Assembly: GCA_964432595.1 (NCBI GenBank)
Contig: CAYSOF010000017.1
Span: forward strand, 76,261 to 140,260
DNA from: DASYLJ01 sp964432595
GTDB taxonomy: Bacteria; Desulfobacterota; Binatia; DP-6
Reading direction: 5' to 3'
Length of the DNA: 64,000 bases
Shown here: positions 18,383 through 26,813 of the stretch, in pieces
Position numbering within the stretch: position 1 is the stretch's first letter
Layout of the letters: every line of letters begins with the position of its first letter
Position numbers and translations under genes: made by a program
The notes under the pieces: model-generated
What the model was told of the DNA's origin: nothing
What the model saw: the letters and a program-made list of their open reading frames with translations, nothing else
Database searches by the model: none

Positions 18383-20014
18383 ATGTCGCGGACCGCGCGC
18401 CTCACGCTCGCTTGCCTGGCCGCGTCGGCCCTCGTCGGGCTCGTCGCCACCGTCACGCTCGTCTCGCAGAGCGATCCGCCGCTGCACGTGCCCGGCCCGG
18501 CCGTCGTGCTCGCGGGCGTCTTCGTCGCTGCGGCCACCGTCGCGAACCTGCTCGTGCGCTTCGTACGCTGGCACTGGCTGTTGCGACGGTTCGCGCTCCG
18601 CCTGCCGACGATCGACAGCCTGGGCTCGTACGTCGGCTCGTTCGCGTTCCTGCCGGTGCCGCTCTACCTCGGGCAGATCGTCGCGCGCTGGCGGCTGCTC
18701 CGCGACGCGCCGGCCGGCGATCGCCCCGGCGTGCTGGTCGCGTCGGTCATCGAGCGCGTCGCCGACGTCTGGGCGGTGGCGGTGCTGGCCGCGCTGGCAC
18801 TGCCGCGCTGGCGCGTGCCCGCCCTGCTCGTCCTGGTCGTGCTGCCGCTCGTGCCCGGGCTGCGGCGCGCGGCGATCGCGCTGCTCGAGCGCGCCGTGCA
18901 GCAGGTGGTCGACACGGTGTCCGATCCGGCCGACGGCGCCGTCGTCGTGCTGCTGCCGCGCGAGGCCGAGCCCGCCCACCTTGCCACGCTGGCGCTCACG
19001 TCGCTCGGCGCCTGGTCGGCGACGACGCTGTCGATCGTGACGCTCGCCTGGGCCGCCGGCATCGATGCCGGGCCGCTGGCCCTGCAGGGCGCGGCGGCGA
19101 CGGCGATCCTGCTCGGCGGGCTGTCGCTCGTGCCGCTCGGCGCGAGCGTCGGCGGCATCGTGCTCGTCCGCGCGCTCGAGGCGCTCGGCGCCGCGCCGGC
19201 CGCGGTCGGGCAGACCGTGTTCGTCTACCGTTTCGCGACCGCGTGGCTCACGCTCGCCCTCGGCGCGCTGGCGCTGTGGCTCGTGCTCCGCCGCCGCGGG
19301 CAGCCGCACGTCCACGACCACTTCGACGCCATCGACGAGTGCTACGACACGTGGCTGCCGGAGCACTACCGCACCCACCTGATCACGCGGAAGACGGTGC
19401 CCATGATCCGACGGCTCGGCGCGCTCGGCGGCGCGCCGCGCGGCCTCGACATCGGCTGCGGCCGCGGCTGGTACCTGGGCGAGCTGCGCCAGGCCGGCGC
19501 GACGATGGTCGGGCTCGACGCGTCCGAGCGCCAGCTGGTCGCCGCCGCCGAGCACACGCGCGGCGCGGTGCCGTTCGTGCAGGGCACGGTGATGCACCTG
19601 CCGTTCGAGGCGGCGAGCTTCGACTTCGCCTACATCATCAACGTCCTGCACCACCTGCCGAGCCCCCAGCACCAGCGCGACGCGCTCGCCGAGATCGCGC
19701 GCGTCGTGCGGCCGGGCGGCCTCGTCTTCGTGCACGAGATGAGCATCCGGAACCCGCTCTTCCGTCTCTATCTGAGCTACGTGTTCCCGATGGTGAAGGG
19801 CATCGAGGAGGGGACGGAGTACTACCTCGACCCCGATCGCATGCGCGATCTGCCCGGGCTGCGCCCGCAAGCCGTGCACTACTTCACGTTCGTGCCCGAC
19901 TTCGTGCCCCCCGCGCTGCTGCCGCCGCTCGCCGCCATCGAGCGCCGGCTCGAGGCGAGCCGCTTCGCGCCGTGGGCGGCGCACTTCCTGGCGGTGTTCG
20001 CGCGCGAGCCGTGA
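18383..20014 (+). CDS. LPG synthase-like flippase domain fused to SAM methyltransferase
   Basis: A 543-residue fusion. Residues ~5-300 are hydrophobic, with the layout of the lysylphosphatidylglycerol synthase TM/UPF0104 family (VRWHWLLRRFALRLP, LGSYVGSFAFLPVPLYLGQI, LPLGASVGGIVLVRALEALG-type loops). From ~309 a class I methyltransferase begins, with LDIGCGRG at about residue 355 and VLHHLPSPQHQRDAL and RPGGLVFVHEMS further on. UPF0104 proteins are often membrane partners in glycolipid export or synthesis. Fusion to a methyltransferase suggests methylation of a lipid-linked intermediate at the inner face. It is 4 bp from the following YfhO-like gene. I do not recognise a named homologue with this architecture. 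Confidence 0.8.
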   Translation: MSRTARLTLACLAASALVGLVATVTLVSQSDPPLHVPGPAVVLAGVFVAAATVANLLVRFVRWHWLLRRFALRLPTIDSLGSYVGSFAFLPVPLYLGQIVARWRLLRDAPAGDRPGVLVASVIERVADVWAVAVLAALALPRWRVPALLVLVVLPLVPGLRRAAIALLERAVQQVVDTVSDPADGAVVVLLPREAEPAHLATLALTSLGAWSATTLSIVTLAWAAGIDAGPLALQGAAATAILLGGLSLVPLGASVGGIVLVRALEALGAAPAAVGQTVFVYRFATAWLTLALGALALWLVLRRRGQPHVHDHFDAIDECYDTWLPEHYRTHLITRKTVPMIRRLGALGGAPRGLDIGCGRGWYLGELRQAGATMVGLDASERQLVAAAEHTRGAVPFVQGTVMHLPFEAASFDFAYIINVLHHLPSPQHQRDALAEIARVVRPGGLVFVHEMSIRNPLFRLYLSYVFPMVKGIEEGTEYYLDPDRMRDLPGLRPQAVHYFTFVPDFVPPALLPPLAAIERRLEASRFAPWAAHFLAVFAREP

Positions 20015-20018
20015 CGCG

Positions 20019-22349
20019 ATGACGGATCGCGCGCCCGACTCCGCGCCGCGCCGCGCCGCGGGCGACTGGCGCCCCGCGGCGCTCGTCGGCGTGCTCGTGA
20101 CCGCGGCGGTCCTCGCCTCGTGGCGCTGGCGCTTCCTCGAGCACGGCGTCCACCCGCCCGTCGACCTGTACCTCTACTTCTACCCGCAGTACGAGGCGTT
20201 CTACGGGCGTCTGGCGCGCGGCGAGCTCGCGCTGTGGAACCCGTGGCAGCTGTGCGGCATCCCGTGGGTCGCGACGCTCCAGGGCGGCTTCTTCTACCCG
20301 GGCCATCTCCTCTTCCTCCTGCTGCCCGTGAACCGCGCCCTCGAGATCTCGCAGGGGCTGCACCTCGTCGTGGTCGCGCTCGCGATGGCGGCGTTCGTGC
20401 GCCGGCTCGGCCTCTCGTGGACGGCGGCGGTGCTCGGCACCGTCCTCTACACCTTGCGCGGATTCGTCCCGCTCAACCTGGCGCCCAACAACTACGTCGA
20501 CACCGCCACGTGGATCCCCGTCGGCGCCATCGCCGTGCTGGCGCTGGCGCGCGGCGCCGGGGCGGGCGCCGTGGCGATGCTCGCCGCATCGACGGGGCTG
20601 AGCTTCCTCGGCGGCTATCCGCAGCCGACGATCTACGCGTTCTACACGTGGGGCACGCTGCTGCTGGTGCTCCTCCTGCAGGACGGCGCGCCGCTCCGGC
20701 GCTGGCTCACCAGCGGCGCGCTGTTCGCCGGCGGCGTCACGCTCGGCGCGCTCGCCGCCGCCGCGCAGCTCGCGCCCACCTACGAGCTCGTGCAGAGCGG
20801 CCGGCATCTCGCCCTGCCCGTCGAGGTCCTGTCGCCGTTCGGCACACTCTCGCCCGCGATGCTGATCCTCGGCGGCGCGCTCGCCGGCGGCCCGTTCACC
20901 TACGGCGTGACCGCGCTCGCGCTCGCCGCCACCGCCCTCCTGACGCCCCGCCGTCGCGCGATCGCGCTCTGGGCGGTCGGCATGTCCGTCCTGACCGCGC
21001 TCCTGGCGCTCGGCCCGAACGGTCCGATCTTCTGGCTGTACCAGCGCCTGCCGTTCCTCGGCATGTTCCGCTTCCCGGACCGCATCATCGCCGTCACCGA
21101 CTTCACCGTGGCCGTCGCGGCGGCGATCGGGCTCGACGCCGTCGCCGGCGCACGCCGCCCGGGCGGCACCCGGCCGGTCGTCCCCATCGTGGCGCTCGTG
21201 GCGCTCGGAGCGCTCGTGGCGCTCGCCGCGCGCGGCTGGGCACCGCCCGACCGCATGACGCAGGTCTACGCGGTCGGCCTCGCCGCGGCGGCCGTCCTGG
21301 CCATGCGCGCCGGCGTCGCGCGGGTGGCGCCGGCGATCGTCGCCGCCGCGCTGGTGCTCGTGGCGACCACCGACATCTCGCTGTCCCCTTGGCTGCATCG
21401 CATGACGTACGGGACCACCGACATGGACGCGTGGGCGAAGTACGAGCCCATGTACCGCGCCGTCGCCGAGCGCGCCGGCTCGGGCCGCGTCTGGTTCTAC
21501 GGCGACATGACGATCCTGCCCGAGTTCGCACAGAAGCTCGCGACGCGGTTCGGCCTCCGCGCCATCGACGACTACGAGCCGCTGAACCCGGGACGGCACG
21601 ACGAGTACTTCACGTACTTCACCGAGGGCACGCCCATGGCGCAGCGCTTTCCCTGGCTGTTCGCCGGCAGCATCACCACCCTGAAGCCGCCGCCCGGTGC
21701 CGCGCCGCCGGCCGCGCGCCGCCGCCTGCTCGACCTGGCCGGGCTGCGCGTCGTCGTGATGCCGCAGGCGTATCTCGCGTCCCACCCGGAGGCCGACGCC
21801 TTCGTGCGCGACGCCGGCCTCGTCCCGCTCGGCATCGAGCAGCCGCCGTTCGCGCTCTTCGCGAACCCGCACGCCGTGCCGCGCGCCTTCGTCACCTACG
21901 CGGCGCGCCCGGCGCCGCCGACGGCCGAGCTCCTCGCGGCGATCGCCCGCGACGACTTCGATCCGCTGGCGGGCAGCTGGGTCGACGGCGAGACGGGCCT
22001 GCCGCCGGACGCGCACGGCGCGCCCGGCCATCCGGCGCGGATCGTCGAGGACGGCGAGCGCGTCGTCGAGATCGAAGCGACGCTCGAGCGGCCGGGGCTG
22101 GTCGTGCTGGGCGACGCGTTCTATCCCGGCTGGTACGCGACGCTCGACGGCACGCCGGTGGACATCCTGCCGACGAACCACCTCTTCCGCGGCGTCGTGG
22201 CACCGGCGGGGACGCATCGCATCCGCTTCGAGTACCGGCCGTGGAGCGTCCGCCTCGGCATCGCCGCCAGCGCGGTCGGCTGGACCGCCATCGCCGTGCT
22301 CGCGTGGCGCTCGCGCCGCCGCCGGCTTGCCACGCCCGGGGAAACGTAG
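20019..22349 (+). CDS. YfhO-family polytopic membrane protein
   Basis: A 776-residue membrane protein of the YfhO type (GT-C-like). The first outer loop is DLYLYFYPQYEAF, then GELALWNPWQLCGIPW and GGFFYPGHLLF. About a dozen helices follow. The C-terminal periplasmic domain ends with VVLGDAFYPGWYATLDG and a final transmembrane helix, both hallmarks of YfhO proteins. In Gram-positive bacteria YfhO acts in lipoteichoic acid glycosylation, using a lipid-phosphate sugar. The two tandem proteins at 26788 and 28824 share the same end motif, so the window holds three paralogues. The GT2 gene 30 bp downstream may make the donor. Confidence 0.83.
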   Translation: MTDRAPDSAPRRAAGDWRPAALVGVLVTAAVLASWRWRFLEHGVHPPVDLYLYFYPQYEAFYGRLARGELALWNPWQLCGIPWVATLQGGFFYPGHLLFLLLPVNRALEISQGLHLVVVALAMAAFVRRLGLSWTAAVLGTVLYTLRGFVPLNLAPNNYVDTATWIPVGAIAVLALARGAGAGAVAMLAASTGLSFLGGYPQPTIYAFYTWGTLLLVLLLQDGAPLRRWLTSGALFAGGVTLGALAAAAQLAPTYELVQSGRHLALPVEVLSPFGTLSPAMLILGGALAGGPFTYGVTALALAATALLTPRRRAIALWAVGMSVLTALLALGPNGPIFWLYQRLPFLGMFRFPDRIIAVTDFTVAVAAAIGLDAVAGARRPGGTRPVVPIVALVALGALVALAARGWAPPDRMTQVYAVGLAAAAVLAMRAGVARVAPAIVAAALVLVATTDISLSPWLHRMTYGTTDMDAWAKYEPMYRAVAERAGSGRVWFYGDMTILPEFAQKLATRFGLRAIDDYEPLNPGRHDEYFTYFTEGTPMAQRFPWLFAGSITTLKPPPGAAPPAARRRLLDLAGLRVVVMPQAYLASHPEADAFVRDAGLVPLGIEQPPFALFANPHAVPRAFVTYAARPAPPTAELLAAIARDDFDPLAGSWVDGETGLPPDAHGAPGHPARIVEDGERVVEIEATLERPGLVVLGDAFYPGWYATLDGTPVDILPTNHLFRGVVAPAGTHRIRFEYRPWSVRLGIAASAVGWTAIAVLAWRSRRRRLATPGET

Positions 22350-22379
22350 GATGGGACTCGCGCCCGACGGCGCCTCCCG

Positions 22380-23117
22380 ATGACGTCCGCATCGCCACGC
22401 ACGGCCCTTTCCGTGGTCGTGCCCGCCTTCAACGAGGGGCCGCGCATCGGAGCGACCCTGTCACGCATCCGCACCTACCTCGCCGCGCGGGCGACGTCGT
22501 CGGAGATCCTGGTCGTCGACGACGGCTCCGCCGACGACACGGCGGCGCGGGCCGCGGACGCGCTCGGCGACGCGGGCCGGGTGCTGCGCCACGAGCGCAA
22601 CTTCGGCAAAGGCGCGGCGGTGCGCACGGGCATGTTGGCGGCGCGCGGCGATCGCCGGCTCTTCACCGACGCGGACCTCTCCACGCCGATCGAAGAGATC
22701 GAGAAGCTCGAGCGGGCCATGGACGCCGGCGCCGCGATCGCGATCGGGTCGCGCGCGCTCGACCGCTCGCTGCTCGAGGTGCACCAGCCCGCGCTGCGCG
22801 AGACCGCGGGGCGCCTCTTCAATCTCGTCGTGCGGCTCGTCGCGGTGCCCGGCATCCGCGACACCCAGTGCGGCTTCAAGCTCTTCCGGGCCGACGTGGT
22901 CGAGCCGCTGTTCGGCCCGAGCCGCGTCCAGGGCTTCGGGTTCGACGTCGAGGTGCTCGCGCTCGCGCGGCGGCGCGGCCTGCCGATCGCGGAGATCGGC
23001 GTGCGCTGGCGGAACGGCCCCGTGACCCGCGTCACCCTCGCCGGCGGCGCCGCGGCGTTCCTCGATCCCCTGCGCGTCCGCCTCCGGCTCCTCGCCGGCC
23101 GCTATCGGGATCGCTGA
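22380..23117 (+). CDS. Polyprenyl-phosphate glucosyltransferase-like GT2 (ALG5/DPG synthase type)
   Basis: A 245-residue GT2 enzyme with VVVPAFNEGPRI, VVDDGSADDT, NFGKGAAVRTGML, the metal motif TDADLSTPIEEI and QCGFKLFRADV. This set fits dolichyl-phosphate beta-glucosyltransferase-like enzymes, which make a polyprenyl-phosphate hexose. A paralogue lies at 34291. It follows the YfhO-like gene by 30 bp, which fits a donor synthase-transferase pair. There is no C-terminal membrane domain, so it must act peripherally. The sugar is not certain. Confidence 0.82.
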   Translation: MTSASPRTALSVVVPAFNEGPRIGATLSRIRTYLAARATSSEILVVDDGSADDTAARAADALGDAGRVLRHERNFGKGAAVRTGMLAARGDRRLFTDADLSTPIEEIEKLERAMDAGAAIAIGSRALDRSLLEVHQPALRETAGRLFNLVVRLVAVPGIRDTQCGFKLFRADVVEPLFGPSRVQGFGFDVEVLALARRRGLPIAEIGVRWRNGPVTRVTLAGGAAAFLDPLRVRLRLLAGRYRDR

Positions 23118-23155
23118 TCGGCCCGACCCCATGTGGGGTGCGCCGTCGCTCGGGG

Positions 23156-23185
23156 CTGACAACGGAACCCGGCCGGTGCTAGGCT
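23156..23185 (+). promoter_or_regulatory. Internal promoter CTGACA-N18-TAGGCT
   Basis: CTGACA (23156-23161) and TAGGCT (23180-23185) are 18 bp apart, in the 84-bp gap before the radical SAM/SPASM gene. The -10 ends 16 bp before ATG 23202. Spacing and -10 match the recurrent promoter type of this window. Confidence 0.5.
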
Positions 23186-23201
23186 TCCCCCCGGCACCCG
23201 C

Positions 23202-24296
23202 ATGCGTATCGCCCCCTACGTCGCCCTCGCCGCGCGCGCCACGGAAGCGAACTTCCGGCGCCCGAGCTTCCCGTACAAGCTGACCTTCTGCTTGACCTTC
23301 TGGTGCAACTACAAGTGCACCACCTGCAACATCTGGAAGCTCAAGCCGCGCGACGAGCTGACCCACGACGAGATCAAGCAGATCTTCGCGAAGGCGGGCC
23401 GCTTCCTCTGGATCGACCTGACGGGCGGCGAGGTGTGGCTGCGGAAGGACTTCGTCGGCATCGCCGAGACGGTCATCACGAGCTGCCCGAACCTGCTCCT
23501 CCTGCACTTCCCGACCAACGGCTACCTCACCGACAAGATCGTCGAGGGCACGAAAGAGATCCGGAAGATGGGCGGCGAGAAGCTCATCATCACGGTCTCG
23601 ACCGACGGCGACGAGGCGATGAACGACGAGGTGCGCGGCATCGAGGGCGGCTGGCGCCGCCAGCTCGAGACGTTCCGCCGCCTGCGCGAGATCCCGGGCG
23701 TCGAGGCGGTGCTCGGCATGACGCTGTCGGCGGCGAACGTCGACCACTTCCCGCAGGCCTTCGCCGCGGTGAAGAAGGAGATCCCGTGGCTCGGCTACGA
23801 GGACTTCCACGTCAACATCGTGCACGAGTCGCCGCACTACCTCGGCAACGACGTCCTCCACCTGCGCCGCAACGTCGCGCCGGCGGCGCTCGCGAACGCC
23901 GCCGAGGAGTACGGCCGCCTGCGCGGCCGCGCGCTGCATCCCGTCGCGTTCCTCGAGCGCGCGTACCTGAAGCGCGTGCGCCGCTACCTCGAGAGCGGCC
24001 AGACGCCGATGCGCTGCCACGCGCTGCGCTCGTCGTGCTTCATCGACTCGTGGGGCAACGTCTACCCGTGCACGATCTACGACAAGAAGGTCGGCAGCCT
24101 GCGCGAGGCGAACTACGACCTCGGCGCGATCTGGAACCGCGCGGAGACGCGGGAGCTGCAGGCCGAAATCTGGGAGTCGAACTGCCCGAACTGCTGGACG
24201 CCGTGCGAAGCGTACCAGAGCATCCTCGGCAACATCCTGCGCCCGGAGCTGCCGTCGCGCCGCGCGCCCGCCCGCGCGCCCGAGCCGTCCCGCTGA
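23202..24296 (+). CDS. Radical SAM protein with SPASM-like C-terminal Cys cluster
   Basis: A 364-residue protein. The 4Fe-4S motif is CNYKCTTC (Cys35, Cys39, Cys42), followed by the SAM-binding DLTGGEVWLR. The C-terminal part has CFIDSWGNVYPC, then NCPNCWTPC, which is a SPASM-like set of Cys ligands for auxiliary clusters. SPASM enzymes modify peptides (PqqE, sulfatase maturases such as AtsB/anSME) or small molecules. It sits inside a glycan operon between a GT2 and a GT39-like gene. Its own promoter precedes it. A formylglycine-generating role for the sulfatase-like enzymes here is unlikely, since those carry Thr at the nucleophile position. The substrate is unknown. Confidence 0.85.
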   Translation: MRIAPYVALAARATEANFRRPSFPYKLTFCLTFWCNYKCTTCNIWKLKPRDELTHDEIKQIFAKAGRFLWIDLTGGEVWLRKDFVGIAETVITSCPNLLLLHFPTNGYLTDKIVEGTKEIRKMGGEKLIITVSTDGDEAMNDEVRGIEGGWRRQLETFRRLREIPGVEAVLGMTLSAANVDHFPQAFAAVKKEIPWLGYEDFHVNIVHESPHYLGNDVLHLRRNVAPAALANAAEEYGRLRGRALHPVAFLERAYLKRVRRYLESGQTPMRCHALRSSCFIDSWGNVYPCTIYDKKVGSLREANYDLGAIWNRAETRELQAEIWESNCPNCWTPCEAYQSILGNILRPELPSRRAPARAPEPSR

Positions 24297-24301
24297 TGCG
24301 T

Positions 24302-24330
24302 TTGCCGGCCGCGCCGCGGCCGACTACAAG
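24302..24330 (+). promoter_or_regulatory. Candidate promoter TTGCCG-N17-TACAAG
   Basis: TTGCCG (24302-24307) and TACAAG (24325-24330) are 17 bp apart, in the 43-bp gap before the GT39-like gene. Only 9 bp separate the -10 from ATG 24340, which would make a nearly leaderless transcript. Confidence 0.35.
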
Positions 24331-24339
24331 GCGCCACCG

Positions 24340-26004
24340 ATGAGTCGTCCCGAGCGCGCCTCCGCGCCAGGAGGACGATCGGGCGCGGTGGCGATCGCGC
24401 TCGTGCTGCTCGTGCTGCTCGCGGCGGTGCTGCGCATCTGGGGCGCGTCCCAGGGCGGTCCGCTGCTGAACGGCCGCCCCGACGAGCGCGAGATGCTCAT
24501 CAACACGGGCGGCTTCTCGTCGGGCGACCTGAACCCGCGCTGGAACATCTACCCGAACCTCTTCTGCTGGGTGTACTGGCTGTGGGGCGAGCTGTGGCTC
24601 GCGGTCGAGGGCCTGTTCGTCGACGTCCCGGACTACCCGACGCTGCTGGCGAACGACATCACGCGCGTCATGGTGATCGGGCGCATCCTCTCGGCGCTCG
24701 TCGGCGCCGCGACCGTCGCCGTGCTCTACCGCGTCGCGCGCGACGTCGGCGGCCGCGGCATGGCGCTGACGGCCGCCCTGCTGCTCGCGGCCAACCACCT
24801 GCACGTCCGCGACAGCCACTCGGTGAAGACCGAGAGCTTCCTGGCACTGGGCATCCTCGTCTCGATCTGGTGCCTGTCGCGCTGGGCCACGCAGCGGACG
24901 GCGCGCTCGGCGCTCGTCGCCGGCGTCGCCATCGGCGTCACGACCGGCTTCAAGTACAACGGCATCCTGCTGCTCGTCGGCGCCTGGTTCGCCGACCTGC
25001 TGTCGTCGCCGCGCGCGGGGCTGCGGCGCCTCTGGCCGAGCGGGCAGCTGGTCGGTATCGGCGCCGCAACCGTCGGCGTCTTCCTGCTGTGCTCGCCGTA
25101 CCTGATTCTCGACTGGAAGCTCACGGAGGAGACGCTGGGCTTCATGCCCATGGCCGTGTTCGCCAGCCGGCCGTCGCCCGGACCGCCGGCGACCTCGCGC
25201 GTCGAGGCGCTCGAGCGCGAGCTCACCATGCGCGCGTTCGGCTATCACGTGCGCGTCTCCCTGCGCCGCGGCGCCGGCCTGCTCGTGGCGCTGCTGACGC
25301 CGGTCGCGCTGGTGCTCGCCTTCCGGCGGCCGCGGTCGCCGCTGCTCGTCCTCGCCGCGGCCTTCGCGCTCTTCTACTACGCCGTGATCGGCGTCTCGCA
25401 GATCAAGCTCGCCCGCTATCTGACGCCCGTCATCCCGTTGCTCCTCCTGCTGGTCGCCTGGCTGCTCGCGCGGATCGCCGCCGCCCTGCCCCGGCGGTTG
25501 CGCACGCCGGGGCTCGCGATCATGGCGCTCGTCGTGACGGCCGAGCCGCTGCACGACTCGATCGCGTACGACCGCATCCTGAGCCGGACCGACACGCGCG
25601 TCCTCGCGACGCAGTGGATGACCGAGCACCTGCCGAAGGACGCCGCGGTCGCCCAGCTCGGCACGATCGTGTTCGCGCTCGGCGATCCCGAGCTGCCCCC
25701 GGGCATCCGTCGCGTCGAGACGAAGCTCGGCGAGAACGACTTCGCGGGCAAGGGTATCACGCACGTCGTCACCCACGAGCACGTGCTGCCGTTCTCGAAG
25801 CTGATCCCGGGCCAGATGAACGCGATCCGGCCGCACCTCCGCCTGCTCGCGACGTTCACGCCCTATCGCGGCGCGCCCGGCGGCGAGTTCGAGGAGCAGG
25901 ACGCGTACTACGTCCCCTTCTGGGACTTCGACGCCATCGAGCGTCCCGGACCGCTCGTCAACATCTATGCGTGGGAGGACGCGCCGCCGCCCGCGGCGCC
26001 CTGA
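24340..26004 (+). CDS. GT39-like (PMT/ArnT-like) polytopic glycosyltransferase
   Basis: A 554-residue protein with about eleven hydrophobic helices. The first outer loop carries NGRPDEREMLINTGGF, the Asp-Glu pair of GT39/GT83 enzymes. HLHVRDSHSVKTE follows, then a tail of ~130 soluble residues. ArnT-like enzymes transfer a sugar from a polyprenyl-phosphate donor to a lipid or protein outside. No strong ribosome-binding site precedes ATG 24340. The FkbM gene begins 14 bp after the stop. The acceptor is unknown. Confidence 0.77.
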   Translation: MSRPERASAPGGRSGAVAIALVLLVLLAAVLRIWGASQGGPLLNGRPDEREMLINTGGFSSGDLNPRWNIYPNLFCWVYWLWGELWLAVEGLFVDVPDYPTLLANDITRVMVIGRILSALVGAATVAVLYRVARDVGGRGMALTAALLLAANHLHVRDSHSVKTESFLALGILVSIWCLSRWATQRTARSALVAGVAIGVTTGFKYNGILLLVGAWFADLLSSPRAGLRRLWPSGQLVGIGAATVGVFLLCSPYLILDWKLTEETLGFMPMAVFASRPSPGPPATSRVEALERELTMRAFGYHVRVSLRRGAGLLVALLTPVALVLAFRRPRSPLLVLAAAFALFYYAVIGVSQIKLARYLTPVIPLLLLLVAWLLARIAAALPRRLRTPGLAIMALVVTAEPLHDSIAYDRILSRTDTRVLATQWMTEHLPKDAAVAQLGTIVFALGDPELPPGIRRVETKLGENDFAGKGITHVVTHEHVLPFSKLIPGQMNAIRPHLRLLATFTPYRGAPGGEFEEQDAYYVPFWDFDAIERPGPLVNIYAWEDAPPPAAP

Positions 26005-26018
26005 CGGAGCGCGCCGTC

Positions 26019-26813
26019 GTGTGGGAGCGACTCCTGGGCCTGCTGAACCGCGTGCCGGTCGGCGAGCGCCGCGTGCTGGTCGGCGGCATGCCGATCTACG
26101 CCGACAGCCTCGACCGTTGGGTCGCCGCGATGGCCTGGCGGCACGGCTGGCTCGCGCGTCGCGAGGCGCTCTTCCGCGACCGCGTGCTGCAGCCCGGCAT
26201 GGTGACGGTCGACGTCGGCGCGAACCTCGGCTTCCACACGCTCGGCATGGCGCGACGGGTGGGCGCCGCCGGCCGCGTCCACGCGCTCGAGCCCGACCCG
26301 GATCACCTGCGCCTGCTGACGCGCGCCGTCCGCGAGTCCGGCGTGACGAACGTCGTGCTGCACGACGCGGCCGCGACCGACGCCACGGGCACCGCGCGTC
26401 TCTACCTCGCGGCCGCGAACCGCGGCGACAACCGCCTCGTCGCCGCGGAAGAGTCGCGCGCGTTCGTCGACGTCCGCACCGTGCGCGTCGACGACCTGGT
26501 CGCCGCCGAGTCGCGCGTCGACTTCGTCAAGATCGACGCGCAGGGCGCCGAGGTCGAGGTGCTGCGCGGGATGCCGGACACGCTGCGCCGGCCGGGCGTC
26601 CAGCTGCTCTGCGAGCTCAGCCCGGGCCTGCTGGCGCGCGCCGGCCACGGCCGCGACGCCTTCTTCGCGCCGCTCCGCGCCGAGGGCTTCGCGCCGCGCC
26701 GTCTGGGTCCCGACGGCACCATCGTCGCCACGACCGAGGACGCCGCGTGGGCGGCGGCGGAGGCGGCGGGCCACGACATGATCGTGCTCACGCGCGACGG
26801 CGCGGCGGGATGA
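26019..26813 (+). CDS. FkbM family SAM-dependent methyltransferase
   Basis: A 264-residue protein with the FkbM methyltransferase pattern: VTVDVGANLGFHTLGMAR for SAM binding, VHALEPDPDHLRLL, and the diagnostic VDFVKIDAQGAEVEVLRG. FkbM enzymes O-methylate sugars and polyketides. I placed the start at GTG 26019 (VWERLLGLLNRVP), with ACGGAGC about 10 bases upstream and a 14-bp gap from the GT39-like stop. It closes the plus-strand glycan operon. Its last 26 bp overlap the 3' end of the convergent YfhO-like gene. A role in sugar O-methylation is inferred. Confidence 0.85.
   Translation: MWERLLGLLNRVPVGERRVLVGGMPIYADSLDRWVAAMAWRHGWLARREALFRDRVLQPGMVTVDVGANLGFHTLGMARRVGAAGRVHALEPDPDHLRLLTRAVRESGVTNVVLHDAAATDATGTARLYLAAANRGDNRLVAAEESRAFVDVRTVRVDDLVAAESRVDFVKIDAQGAEVEVLRGMPDTLRRPGVQLLCELSPGLLARAGHGRDAFFAPLRAEGFAPRRLGPDGTIVATTEDAAWAAAEAAGHDMIVLTRDGAAG

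Noticed and set aside
23202..24296. Sulfatase-maturating (anSME-like) role for the SPASM enzyme
   Set aside because: The nearby sulfatase-like proteins have Thr, which cannot become formylglycine, at the nucleophile position.
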